A stretch of 64,000 nucleotides of DNA from Trachythela sp. YZ-2020. Its lineage: Eukaryota; Cnidaria; Anthozoa; Malacalcyonacea; Clavulariidae. Of the stretch, positions 10,166 to 22,000 are shown one piece after another (position 1 is the first letter of the stretch; each line of letters begins with the position of its first letter). Location of the stretch: positions 230,001-294,000 of the forward strand of contig JADLSH010000103.1 of the NCBI GenBank assembly GCA_016169945.1, read 5' to 3'. Both the position numbers and the translations under genes were made by a program. The notes below the pieces were generated by a model. It made no database searches and was not told the origin of the DNA. It saw only the letters and a list, made by a program, of their open reading frames with translations.

Positions 10166-13100
10166 GATCGTGCATACTCTATAAGTTAATGATGTTAGTA
10201 ATGCACAATATGCAGGGTTACTTGTATGGCATGGATATGGGTCCATGACCGACCTTGTTTATTTTGAAATAATTGTTGCTAAGTAGCACAACTTTAGTTA
10301 CCTAAACTTACTTAGCAGGTGTACGATATGGCCTACAAATATATATCACTTATTCAATTATAAAAATGCCAGATGAAAATAATTTTCCCATTCTTTTGTC
10401 CTTTTAACCTACCTGTTCTGTTTCTCCCCATCTGCTGATTCAATGCTGCTAGTCAGCCTGGTCTTGTTTGTTACTCTACCACTGTTGCGCTGGAGATTAT
10501 TTTCAGAACAAAATCCCAGCAATGCTTGACATGTGTTTGTTTATAAATCTCCTTTTGTAAAATATTTTAACACTATGGATGGCACTAATCTGCTTATAAG
10601 CAACTCAAAGGATATACCTTATCTTGGCGAATCCCCTTCCCGTTAAACGACAACCCCGAAAGCCAGCTGTTAGACATTGATAAGTCATTTGTAATAAGAA
10701 CTGGGCGTACCAACGCAGGCTGACTTTTTCTGTCATCTATGAAAATCTGATATGTAGACAGCGGTATGTTTCAATGTATTCATGTAATTGCTAGAGAAAT
10801 CATGCATTTGGCACTTTGACAAACATAACTCAATACTAATTTTTGTTAACATAGCCAATGAGCTATAACTAAATTTCCAGCCTGGCTCCGTGGGCCTGGG
10901 GTTAATAAGGACAGCAACTATATAAACAATGGTTGCAAAACCTCGTCTAATGATCCAAGTTCTGTATTCATTGTTCTGTGTTTACTTTATATCATCAGTC
11001 TATATCTTTCGTATTAAGCCATGGTATATCGAGTGAATAATAGTGTCTTTTGCTAGGCAGAATATAATAAAATGTGTTTCACTGTGACGGAAATTCCGTT
11101 TCTCTTATCTTAACTGGTTGAGATGTAGGTACAACTTTTAGTTGGTACATTGCAATGTAGTATTCGAGGAGTCAAGGTGATAAAGTTTTGAGTTTCTTCA
11201 CAAAAAGATGTAACTGCAAAATATATTTCTATATATAAGGTTCTACTGTTCAAACCCAAGGGATCTTTCTTTGTGGAAACTTGTCTAAATTCCAAGTATT
11301 ATTACCGTTTGACTTGGCAAACACTTAACTATTGTTGTAAGACGCTTTACAACTCAACAGTCTTTTTAAATTAACGTTTTTCTCATCTGCTATTGGGCTG
11401 CTGTAATACAACATGCACGGAAATGAATTTTCCTAACCATTTTCGTGTTTTAAGATAACGTTAACTATAACCGGATGTTTTCAGTATTGACCAAGAAATT
11501 TAGATTTTTTGCGTATTTTTCTTGTTCTTTTTTGTCAAATAGAAGCATTTTTGGAGGACAATTTTGGAGTAAATACGCGGCCCAGAATGCAGGAAATGGG
11601 ATTTCGTGGATTAAAATTTCAAAATTTGTATATTGGTGCTTTTGTTGGGAGCAAGCGATTGGCAATAATTTCATGTGGAAGGGGTTATATAGTCTCGCAA
11701 AATTTTCGTTCTGCAATTAATAGATGTAAAAAAGATTGCAGCAAAATATAGAATGTGCATGTTTATTCTGTTACGTGTTCATTTCGACGACTTAATTCAC
11801 TGTGTATAGCTATAATAATTAATACTTAAACAAAATTTCATCCATATATAAGCCCTCCATGCATAAAGCCAATTAAGAAAATGGTTACGAATGGACATAA
11901 GCCATGAGATGCGAAAAAATACCCGAAAAAAGGAGTGAAAAAGGTACGAGAAAATATTGCGCGAAAAATATTGAGGGAAAAAGAAGGCTCAATAAAAGGC
12001 GCATATAAAATTTATTACCCTCAATTTCGCAGTTAGCGGAATTACATTTAATTGTAATTAAATTGTAGTCAAAGTATTGTTAAAGGCTAGACAGTCCTGT
12101 CGATTGACATGATGTTGATGTATTTCCTGTGGTTAAACCAGGACTGTAGTGTAAGGGAAGCACCCACTGTTATTGTCAACTGTAACATTTTTTAAATCAA
12201 TGTCTATTTGTTGAGGGACTGAGACCCCTATTGTTTCTAGAAATTTCGCGGTCTTTACCTAGAAAGTTCATTGGAATTGCAGTCTTGAAATTTCAGCCAT
12301 TTCGAGCGAGAATGATTTAAGCAATCTCTACTTGATCGCTTTGATCATATTATTTGATCATTTACGTGGCTCCAACATGGTTTGAATAAAAATTAACAAT
12401 ATGTGAAAATGTCTTACCAGGAATCAAATTCAAAATCTCAGAGATATGGATATAACATCGCCTTTACTCTCGATACGAAGGCATTTAGTCAGGTGGCTTA
12501 ACGAGTAAGTGCAACTGGTCGGATAAAAGCACCAACCTTTTCTCATACCTTCAACCGGTTATCAACTTTGAATTATTATAAGAGGTGTTTTGTATTTTTT
12601 GCCAATATATTTCCTGTCCAAATTGAATCATCCCAGCGCCGGACGTATATGGAAGAAGGCTTAGCCATTATCAATTTATGAATCGGACGATAGGCGATCT
12701 CTAGCTCGGCCGATCTCGATAACACCCACTAAGTAAAATACTCGAGAGATCTGTTTTTAACCACATGTACGAATATCATCTCCCTGATAACTCGCTGTTG
12801 TCCAAATATCAGTCTGGATTTTTCGTAAGAATTCAACTTTGACCACACTGATACAAATTTGCGATAAATGATATGGAAATGTGTACTATATAATGGTATA
12901 TAGAACGGCGTTGTTTCACTGCCTGGATAATCCTAAAGCCATTGTTTCGAATATTAAACTAAATTGCCATAAAATAAGTCTTATTCAGCAAACCGACAAC
13001 ACGTTTGCATCATCAAAGACCGTATATCATCTTATAAAAATATTATTTGCGATGTACCTAACGGATCAATTTTACGACACTAATATTCTTTCTCTATAGC

Positions 13101-14110
13101 TATATAAAAATATTTACCAGAATTTTCACAATTATAAATTTGGAAATAGCAATACAGATTTAGCTTTCCCAAAACAGAAAAGAAAATTCTTAAAAAGAAT
13201 TTTAAATACAGGGGGAAAAAGTTTGGAATAGCCTTTCTCAGAAAACAAAAACATCCCAATCATTACTCGTTTACGACGAATATTAATATCATAATAATTA
13301 ATTATAGTAACTGATGGTTCATGGGCCACACCAAATATACTCGGAAATAGAGTTTCAACTTATCTATAGTTCTTTTTTTTTGTAGATGTTAGTTAATGTG
13401 TAATTTTGTCAGTGTCGAAGGTTGTATAAGTCTATTTCAATCTATATCTGACGCCCCTAATGGAAACCAACGTTACGTTGATCAGGCTAGTATCTTTATA
13501 TAAAGGTTACATACATACACATACATACATGCGGGAAATGGACGATTTCACTGAAAACTATTTCTAAAAGGGAGAAAAATGCTATTTCGATACACTATAA
13601 GACGCGTTATTGAGAAGTTATAGCTTGTGGAAAGTGAATGAAACACAAAATGCGCATGCGCAATTCCATTATCTCAGAATTTCAATGTCAAATTTCTCTT
13701 GATTTATATATCATACACAGGTAAGAAACGCCTCAATTTTGTTGCTTTCTCAAGCTATTTATTCTGATTCAAATCCATTTTATCGTACCCTAGCTGTTAG
13801 AATATAATATATATTTTGTAGTCTATCACAGTATCTTTCAGTTGCATGAATTCAGTCTAATAAAGCATGTTCTGTTGCCGGAATAAAATGAACCAGTTAA
13901 CAAAGTTGGACGTGTCGATGGCAATTTCATTGGCTCCGTCTTCAGATAATATACAGGACCTCTCCACAATTTCAGCATCCTAAAGAACATCTCTACAGTT
14001 AGCTAGTACTGCCCAATAAAGAAGTGATCTGCAATACTTTCAAATGTAGTATTGTTTCAAAGAATGACGTTTCGCTCAAATGAGGCCAATAGCTACTGTG
14101 TAATATTTAA
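10166..14110. other. Long stretch with no recognisable gene
   Basis: Nearly 4 kb of AT-rich sequence. Short open frames occur on both strands (for example a mirrored pair near 11465-11720), but none shows a domain, splice context or compositional signal. A short ACATACATAC run lies near 13,510. Confidence 0.5.
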
Positions 14111-14296
14111 GAAATAGAAAATATTTTCCGTGTTTCTATACAGTTATAGAAACACGCTTGGGAGTTTGGGAGAACGAGAAATAATCATACGAGCCCGTAG
14201 GGCGAGTTTTTCCACGTTACTTCGAGTTCTCCCAAACTCCCACAAGTGTTTCTATAAGTGTATAGAAACACAGGAAAAAATGTTTTCTATTTCTTT
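14111..14296. mobile_element. Foldback MITE with GTGTTTCTATA arms
   Basis: Near-palindromic element: the left arm reads GAAATAGAAAATATTTTCCG, then GTGTTTCTATACAGTTATAG, then CTTGGGAGTTTGGGAGAAC. The right arm is its inverted copy. The interior carries CCCGTAGGGCGAG. A solo copy of the terminal motif lies at about 14522-14556. Confidence 0.8.
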
Positions 14297-14521
14297 TATA
14301 ATATAACTCAAAAGACATTTTTAAACTCGATTAATTTACAAATTCTCATTACGTACACATGCTGACCTTTGCTCGTCAATTTCGCTGCAAGAAAACAACT
14401 ATGTTTGAAAATTAATAGTCAAAAATGTGTAAAAGCATTAAAATTGTTTTTAAATAGTATTCAAAGTTTTATAATTCGCATTAAATTTGTTTTTTTTATG
14501 ATTTTAAATTTTGGCGGGAAA

Positions 14522-14556
14522 ATTTCCGTGTTTCTATACAGTTATAGAAACACGCT
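14522..14556. repeat. Solo end of the 14.1-kb MITE family
   Basis: Repeats the TTTCCGTGTTTCTATACAGT terminal sequence of the element at 14111-14296, followed by unrelated DNA. It may be a truncated copy or the end of a longer relative. Confidence 0.65.
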
Positions 14557-14726
14557 TCTCGACCAATCAACACGCGCGTACTATAAATGTTATAATATAA
14601 AAATATATAGAAATTCTAGTTTAAAATACCTAGTTAAAACCTAATGTGTCTGAGCTTTCGTCGTCTACGTCATCATCAGAAACAGTGTTTAAGAGTTTGG
14701 AAATGCCTTAGTATATGTCCATGTCA

Positions 14727-14938
14727 TGATTAAATTTAGTGGAGTGTGATAAAACAATACAATTAGAATGAAAGGTCTAATCGCGGGCGACGAACCTGAT
14801 CCAGTAAAGCTATAAGTTTGAAAGAAGCCATCCATATCATCAAAATAAATCAACCATGAACTCCCGGAATGGATGCAATGAACTATTAGACCTTTCATTC
14901 TACTTGTACTCTTTATCACACTCCACAAATTTTAATAT
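14727..14938. mobile_element. Foldback MITE, about 50-bp arms
   Basis: TTAGTGGAGTGTGATAAAAC at the left and its reverse complement at 14,918-14,936 bound a 212-bp element. The arms continue inward through GAATGAAAGGTCTAAT. No coding content and no clear target duplication. Confidence 0.75.
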
Positions 14939-15359
14939 CGCATGCGACTTTATACGTTTCAAAGAATGTTTTAACAGAGTAGATTTGCTAGTTCTAAATT
15001 TCAAATAGAAAACAGTATTTTGCATTTCTTGAAGGTCCATTCTTCGTCGATTAAACAGCTGTGAAAAACGTGAAAAATACTTGCAAAAGTCGAGAAAGAA
15101 TAAATTGAAATACAGCCAGAAATTCAGGTTACGATAAATTATCCTGAGAAAAGATGCGACAAGCCGGCGAACGAAATATTTAAAAAATTCAAAAACTGAT
15201 AAATGCATGGTCGGCGAGAATAAGGCGTGATAAAAGGACGTGAAAAATGGTCCGAAAAAAGGCACAAAATTATGCGCGACAAATACGCACGGAGGCGCAA
15301 CAAAAGAACGAGTAATGATGTTATGTCTGCTTCGTACCTCAACACACAATAATAAAATC

Positions 15360-15581
15360 GAACTAGATTGCGAAAAATCTCCCCGAGTACCTGAGTTCTT
15401 GGTGGCGCAGTATAGTTGGTTAGCGGGCTTATCTAGAAACTAAGAGGTCGAGGGTTCGATCCCCGCTCGGGGACTCAGCATTTTCTGAGTAATAAAGCCT
15501 GAGAACAACTTTTACTCACTATATACCAAGCTTACAAATGTACTAGACAATTAACTGACGTTTACCATCACGTCTAGTATT
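15360..15581 (+). mobile_element. tRNA-derived SINE with 16-bp target duplication
   Basis: A 222-bp element flanked by ACACAATAATAAAATC at 15344-15359 and 15582-15597. Its head holds a polymerase III promoter: an A-box-like stretch (TGGCGCAG...TAGTTGG, 15403-15419) and the B box GGTTCGATCCC (15453-15463). The tail (TGAGTAATAAAGCCTGAGAA and beyond) is not tRNA-like. No acceptor stem can form next to the tRNA-like part, so it is not a working tRNA gene. A diverged copy lies at 26661-26885. Confidence 0.9.
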
Positions 15582-15963
15582 ACACAATAATAAAATCATA
15601 CGCATTTCAAGTACGAAGCAGACTTATCCATAGGTCTCCCGAAAAAGTGTTTTATTTCATAGAAAATCCATAAAATTGCTTCAAAATTTATTGCTTATAT
15701 CATTTTCTAGACCAATCTGCAGTAAATAATCTATAATGTGTACTACATGAAGTACTTACATATATCAAGTTACGTCATTGGTTGCGTACGTTGCCTATGT
15801 AATTTATAAAAGGTTGGCCAGAAAATGCCAAACTTTAGCTTAACACTGTTTACATAAGCTAAATGACAACAAACTCGTACATAAACCTTTAAATTAATTA
15901 AAAAACTAACCCATTATGTTCACAAATAACTTCAATACTAATGCGTTGTATTTTTTGTTTCAG

Positions 15964-15972
15964 TTCAACCAC
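15964..15972. repeat. Target site duplication, left copy
   Basis: TTCAACCAC directly before the 7.7-kb transposon, matched at 23695-23703. In the opposite TIR of the host element the same site occurs once and is not interrupted (complement near 26300-26308). Confidence 0.93.
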
Positions 15973-15984
15973 TAGACTTTCTCA

Positions 15985-16020
15985 AAGTCCGTTTGTTTTT
16001 TTGAGGCGGTAAACGGACTT
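15985..16020. promoter_or_regulatory. Subterminal hairpin of the 7.7-kb transposon
   Basis: AAGTCCGTTT (15985-15994) and AAACGGACTT (16011-16020) form a 10-bp stem just inside the left TIR. The right end instead has the palindrome AAGTCGACTT twice (near 23560 and 23673). A role as transposase binding sites is inference. Confidence 0.5.
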
Positions 16021-16207
16021 TTCCAGCCTGCTTCGCGCGTTTTTTTCCCGACCTGTATTTTGGTCGGAGGTTGGTCGGAGGTGTGTCACAATTTTAACCA
16101 ATCAAAAGTCACACGCTTTGATCTGACGTCATCCTATTAGCGAATAATTCGATCCAAGCTCGATCTCGTTTCAAAACATTACAAACAGCGAAGGGAATAT
16201 AGTCAAT

Positions 16208-18527
16208 ATGAATGTTTGAGGAGCTACTGATTTCGGTTTAGAGAAGCTAGGTATCTTATCGATCAAAGAACACCAACGCAAAGTCGTTGAGGCATATTTA
16301 AGTAACCTAGATGTCTTGATGGTTGCTCCTACTGGGTCAGGCAAAAGTCTGAAATTTCAAGTTAGTCCATTTGTCCTAGACTACACAAAACATGGCGACC
16401 GAAGCCAACAAGACCATATCCAGACAGTTTGCCTTGTGATCGCTCCTTTGGTATCACTCATGAAGGATCAGGTTGCTATTCTACGTGAAAAACAAGTCAA
16501 AGCAGTCATGATTGGCCCTGAAAGCACAAAAGAGGAAAATGAAGAAGCCAAGAAAGGCAAATACAACCTCGTCTTTGCAAGTCCTGAAGCAATATTCAAA
16601 AGCCATCGTGGCACACTATTCGCATTGAAAGACAAGATAGCAGCAGTATTTATCGATGAAGGTCATTGTATTATAAAGTGGTAAGTTTTTAAATAAATAT
16701 TCCGATATTCCAAGTTTAGAACTAAATTAGAAGAGACAAAACTCACTCAGCATTGAGTAAACTGCATGAATAAGCATAGAAAACTATCTGTAAATGTAAT
16801 ACTGATTTGTATTGTTATATGTGGGACTTGTTAGAGATAAAAGAGGTTGATGTGGTAGAGAAATTGCCATGAATAATAGCATATACTGTAAACTTACTCT
16901 AAAGTCTAAACAATATATAGAATGTCTTTGTGTGCTGCATTAATCTGCATTTTTCTGGAAATTTAATATGATGCTTATAGCAATGAGCCAATAACAGGCT
17001 TAAAGTCAAAGCTTTTGTAATCATTTTAAGTATGTAAAGTATTTCACATGTTTTTTAATTGTGTTATTTAGGGGTCATGGAAATGGAGTAGAAGAAGCCT
17101 TTCGAAAAGATTATTCACGTCTTGCAGAATTGAGATCAATCTTAAAGAGGAACACGCCATTCATTGTACTGACAGCGACAGCTACACAAACTGTCAGGAA
17201 TTTTATCAGCAAGGATTTAGAGATGAAAGACTGTGTCCAGCTTGTAACCATACCGAATAAATTCTCTGTGTCTGCAGTTGACTCCAATGACTCAAAATCA
17301 TTCCAATGGCTGATAGATGAGCTAAAAACAAGAAAGCTGAATACACAAAAAGTCCTGATATTTTGTAGAAAAAGAGCCCATGTTAAGGATTTGTATGAAG
17401 CATTTCATGAGGCACTTGGACCAGAGTCTTATGTTTTGCCCACAGGGCAAGAACATATGGATTATCGAACAAGACTTTTCGCGATGTACCACAAGAAGAC
17501 ACACCACCTAGTTAAAGATGTAGTGGAGAGAGAATTTTGCAAAGTTAATGGGACAGTTCGGGTAGTATTTTGTACTATTGCATTTGGCATGGGTGTCAAT
17601 GTTGAAGGAGCTTACCTTGCACTTCATTTGGGACCATCCAGTACTATTGATGACTATATTCAGAAGTGTGGTCGTGTTGGTCGAACTAGTGAAAAGATGA
17701 GTCATGCTGTACTTTTAAAGTATTCTGGGTGTACACGGAGCAGGAATATATGCAAGGCAATGAAGGAATATGTACGGAATTCTGAGAAATGTAGGCGTTC
17801 CTTGTTGATGGCACCATTTTTAACAAATGGAATGCAGTTGATCCAGAACAAAGATGAACAACCAATAATTCATCCTCATGCATGTTGTGATGTGCGTGCT
17901 AAAAGCTGCACATGTCAGTGTTCTTGTGATCAAGACGTGTGTTCATGTGATGTTACTTGCAACAGTCAATCATATTACTCACCTATGGAAATACTGGCCA
18001 CAGACAGTAACTCAACTGTGAAGGTATGTATCAACAGTAGATGCAATGATGGCAAAGGCATCCCACTTTGGAAAGAAGTTAGGAAATGTGTGAGAGATGA
18101 GCTTTTTCAATATCGTGCAAAGCTGGCTCACGACATGCCAGATGAACATTTGCTGACAGGAATTGATATTGCCACTGGGTTTTCAATCACCCTGATAGAA
18201 AATATTGTCAGCAATATTTGGACAATTGATTGTATTGAGACTCTAAAAAACTTGTTTAGTTTTTTCAATGAGGAGCATGCCTTACAATCATGGTTAATTA
18301 TATGTCGTGTGAAAGGAAGATTATCGCATGTGGATAATTGTTCTGTTGACAATGATGATAGGTCGTTGGAGTATTCCATTTCATCATCATCCGAATACAG
18401 CTCAGCTGATGAACACAGCTCGGCAATGAGCACAGCTCATGTGATGAAAGTGATAATTCTGACATTTTTATGAGTCACAGAATTTGTAACATTCTAAAAG
18501 ACAGTGATTCGGGTGATACAGATTAAT
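16208..18527 (+). pseudogene. RecQ-like helicase of the 7.7-kb transposon (copy B)
   Basis: Two exons, 16208-16680 and 17072-18527, joined TG|GTAAGT to TTTAG|GGG, which keeps the frame exactly (W-G-H). The likely ATG (16208) is followed after three codons by TGA (16217-16219), after which the frame runs on through KLGILSIKEHQRK. Motifs: Walker A APTGSGKS, motif Ia APLVSLMKDQ, motif II DEGH (Ala replaced by Gly), motif III LTATATQTV, motif IV VLIFCRKRAH, motif V FGMGVNV (Asp replaced by Asn), motif VI QKCGRVGR, and a Cys-rich tail (CTCQCSCDQDVCSCDVTC). A frameshift near 18425 ends the reading frame at 18473; the other frame continues as an acidic Ser-rich tail to TAA at 18525-18527. It would unwind DNA during transposition (inference). 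At least two lesions are visible. Confidence 0.85.
16681..17071 (+). other. Intron of helicase copy B
   Basis: A 391-base GT-AG intron at the same place, after the DEAH/DEGH-box Trp codon, as the intron in copy A. The shared position supports common descent. No gene inside. Confidence 0.85.
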
Positions 18528-18705
18528 GACTCACCATACATAAGTTTTGAACATATGTTGTTCATATATTATTAATAGCAACTATTAATTATTGTTACAA
18601 TCACTTTGAAAAAACCCTCTTACTTACATGTCCGGGCTGAAGTAGAATCAAGTCCACTGCCAGCAATTTTTGTTTCAGCAGTGACATAAAACTTCTTAGG
18701 TCTAT

Positions 18706-18915
18706 TAACCCAGAAGTGCCCTAATTTAGTATTTTACTCTATCTAATGCCAGACAATTCTACTAGTCAGTGGTATGATATGGCAACACTGCAAGTTACTG
18801 GCAGTACCCTAGCTACCACTGACAGGTAAAATTGCCAGGCATTAGACAGAGTAAAATGCTCTGGCATTATAGACAGAGAGTAAAATTATACTAAAGTAGG
18901 GAGCTAATGGGTTGA
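18706..18915. repeat. Inverted pair of the dispersed TCTAATGCCAGACA repeat
   Basis: Forward copy (TATTTTACTCTATCTAATGC onward) at 18724-18785 and an inverted relative at 18815-18900, between the two genes of the transposon. Related copies lie at 6.3-6.6 kb and 37.0-37.3 kb. Confidence 0.6.
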
Positions 18916-19078
18916 TAAATCCAAAAGCTTCCTTAATTAAATAAGTGGGTTTCCTATCATAAATATCTGTTGCAGCATGAGCATTTAAGCATCTTATTTA
19001 GTATGTTCCTTATATGTACTGTACATAAGAATAATAGAACAAATTAAGTTTCTCCAATTTTGAACTGAACAGTACCTA

Positions 19079-22000
19079 TCAAATTTTATAGAAATGCTTT
19101 TTTGAAAACTTTTTTAAAGAGTTTGAAATCCAGTCTCTGAAATTATCAATGTCAATATCCCCAAGCAAATCATGTTTCATGTTAGGAAATGCAATGTGCT
19201 TTCTTTCAAGGATTGTTTTGTACAAATCACCTTCCTTAAAATCAGCAACTATGGCCATGACATCATCCTTAGTTGATATGCTGGCATGCTTCCCTGATGG
19301 CTTCTTGACATGAGTAGACTTGTCATAAGCTTCAAGGATAGCATTGGTTGGCTCAGTGGGATGGCTCACCCTGGCAATACTTTTATCAGTTATCTCCCCT
19401 TTAAAGCTGTGTATGTCACCTTTGAATGCTTTATTGTCATGCTCTACATCAAGTTTGTATCAACTTTACCTTGGTGGTTGACAAATCGATTCCAAGTGAG
19501 GGAGTGTGCCATTCGTGGACTCAGAAGGCAGTTTACTTGTGCCTGTAAATGTAGAGTGGCAAAAGCATACTTAGGACAGCTGCTGACTTTGTAGTACAAA
19601 CAGAAAAATTTGTACAGTCTCAAAACCCTCTCACCATCACCAAGTTTGATGGCATCGTTATGATTCTTGCGCAACAGCAACAGGACAAGCATTTGGTGGG
19701 TGTCGGTCTTGTTTAGCTTCATCTGCTGTGGTGGTTGGGCTATTGGTGTTATTGGCTGGTTTCAATCCATGTATCTTGTCTTCATGCTTCCGTAAAGCAC
19801 TTGGTCGGACATACTTCTTGTTGCACGATCTACATCTCAAGTTAACAACTTGGTTTGATGCTTGGGGACTTAGTTTTGGGATGTTATTTACAATATTATG
19901 CTCTTTAACAAACCTTTTGATGACTTCAAAAACATATTCTTTCTTTGCATGTATGTCCGTTGGGATGCAAGCATAGCCATTCTTTGTTGGTTCATAATCA
20001 ATGTTTTCCATTCCAAAATGTTCCATCGCTCCACAAATGAGGTATGCATCTAACACTTTGTCAACAAAATCACCACATGCATAAATGTTATTGTGTGGAT
20101 CAGCAGTGACATTCCTTTCATCGAGAAAATTTCTTGCGGCATATAACGTCCCTTTGCCTCTGCATGAACCTAGATCATAAAGGTGTTTCCATATGACCTG
20201 ATAAAGAAGTCAAAATATAATTTATTAGACTATAATTACTTATTCCAAAACACAAAACAAAACTTTTGACTGATTATTCACTGGGAGAAGAGCGCATGCT
20301 GGCAACTGCCAAATATTTTTACCCAAATACCCAGGTGACGAGCCCTGATGCCCCTTAATGGGTTAAGAGCATCTTATTCAGTTTTATATACTGTACCTTT
20401 ATATACTGTACCTTTAGCCACTCTGTCTGGCTATGAAAATCCTCAAGTTTTGGAATCAACCCTTCCAGTCTGGCTGATGGAGTACGGGAATCTTGTACGC
20501 TAGACTATGCTTCTTTGTGGCGCTCAGAGGTTAAGTAGTCTCCACCACTTAGTACTTTAATTGCTTTGGAATCACTCTCTGTGTCATGGCCAGGTACATA
20601 AAGATGAAGCCATTCCAAAATATCTAGCATATCATCTTCGAACTGTTCATTTTTCCGTAAAACACCAAGATGGACCTAATTTTCTTGAGAAAATACAGCG
20701 TGATTATTGAAATGGACATATCTTTGTTTCCATACTTTAATTTGTTCGTATAAGCTCCTCGTGCTCAATTTCACACAGTGGGGGTTGTAGAAAAAAGGGT
20801 GGTGGTGGAAAGGTAGGGGGACTGGTGGAAAAATAGGGGAACAAATATTTTTGTGCAAGTGGTATATATCCCTTTTTTTGGGAGGGGGGGGGATTAATCA
20901 TGTCATTTCTCATTTTAACCACCCCTCTTCCCATCCAATTAATGATCATACAATTAAGATATTGAATACCTTCTCTGTTTTCTTTTTGGTATTTTCCATC
21001 TCTGCATGGACAATTCTTTCAGGAAGGTGTTCTAGAAACCATGCGAGTGAAGGGATATACTGCCCCCAGATATGTCCAACGAGAATGCTAAATTCCTCAA
21101 CTAATGCAGACTGTTCAGTAGCACTTGGTAGAAATGTTGAGAGGGGCACTAGTTTGACATCATTCTTAGGCTGTTCATTTGAAAGGTGATTCGATGGAAT
21201 TATATTCTTAAATGATACCATCTGATACATGTGGTGATCTTTGTTTTTGTTATTTAGAGTCATCTGTCTGGGAAGTATTCTCATGTCCACATTGTCACCA
21301 GTGAATGAATACCCTGGGTGCATGGTTCCTCTGTGGGTGTTCAGTTCTTGAGTTAGCTGCTCAGCTAAAGCAGAATCAGCACCCTCAGATTTAATTGCAT
21401 TATCCAGCTGCAGCAGTACACAATTCTCCCTCTTGACTCCTTCTTCAACTTCATTTTTCCATGCTTTTTATATTTCATCAAACCCTTGCCAGCAGCTTCA
21501 AAAAGAGTGTTTGTTGCTCCATATCCCATGCAGACATACAAGGGTGATAATCTTTTGAAAGCTGCCTTCTTGAATCCACCTTTCTTTAGAATGACAGATT
21601 TCATCTTTCTAGTTGCATTCATATATTCATTAAATATAGAGATTAGTTTACATCCTGCATCTAACATGGGCACAGTTATAGCTTCTTTATTCTTCAGAAT
21701 ATTTCTGCTTTGTGATGGATTTGCTGTTGCTGATTCTAACAATTGCATATATCTTGGTGCTCTGTCACTAAGTTCTTGATGCACGTTATCCCATGAAAAC
21801 TCTGACAGTTCCTTAGGAGTAGTTTTTCTCAATAACGAGGGGTTAATTTTAGAACAAAGTCCAGTAATTTCTGATGTGATTTCCTTGCCGATAAGTTGAT
21901 ATATTATTTCATTCACCTCTGGTAAAGCAACTAATACTCTTGCAATTGAAGCATTGTCTCCTACTGCCAACTGTCTTCCAATCCTTCGATATTCGTCCTT

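Noticed and set aside
11465..11751. Three overlapping open frames on both strands
   Set aside because: Hydrophobic or low-information translations with no domain, start context or splice signal; chance frames in AT-rich DNA.
14900..15349. 149-codon minus-strand frame
   Set aside because: Phe/Tyr-rich translation of AT-rich DNA that runs into the MITE arm and TIR; no recognisable protein.
15399..15475. Possible tRNA gene
   Set aside because: A and B boxes are present, but the flanks cannot form an acceptor stem, and the unit lies inside a SINE with its own 16-bp duplication.
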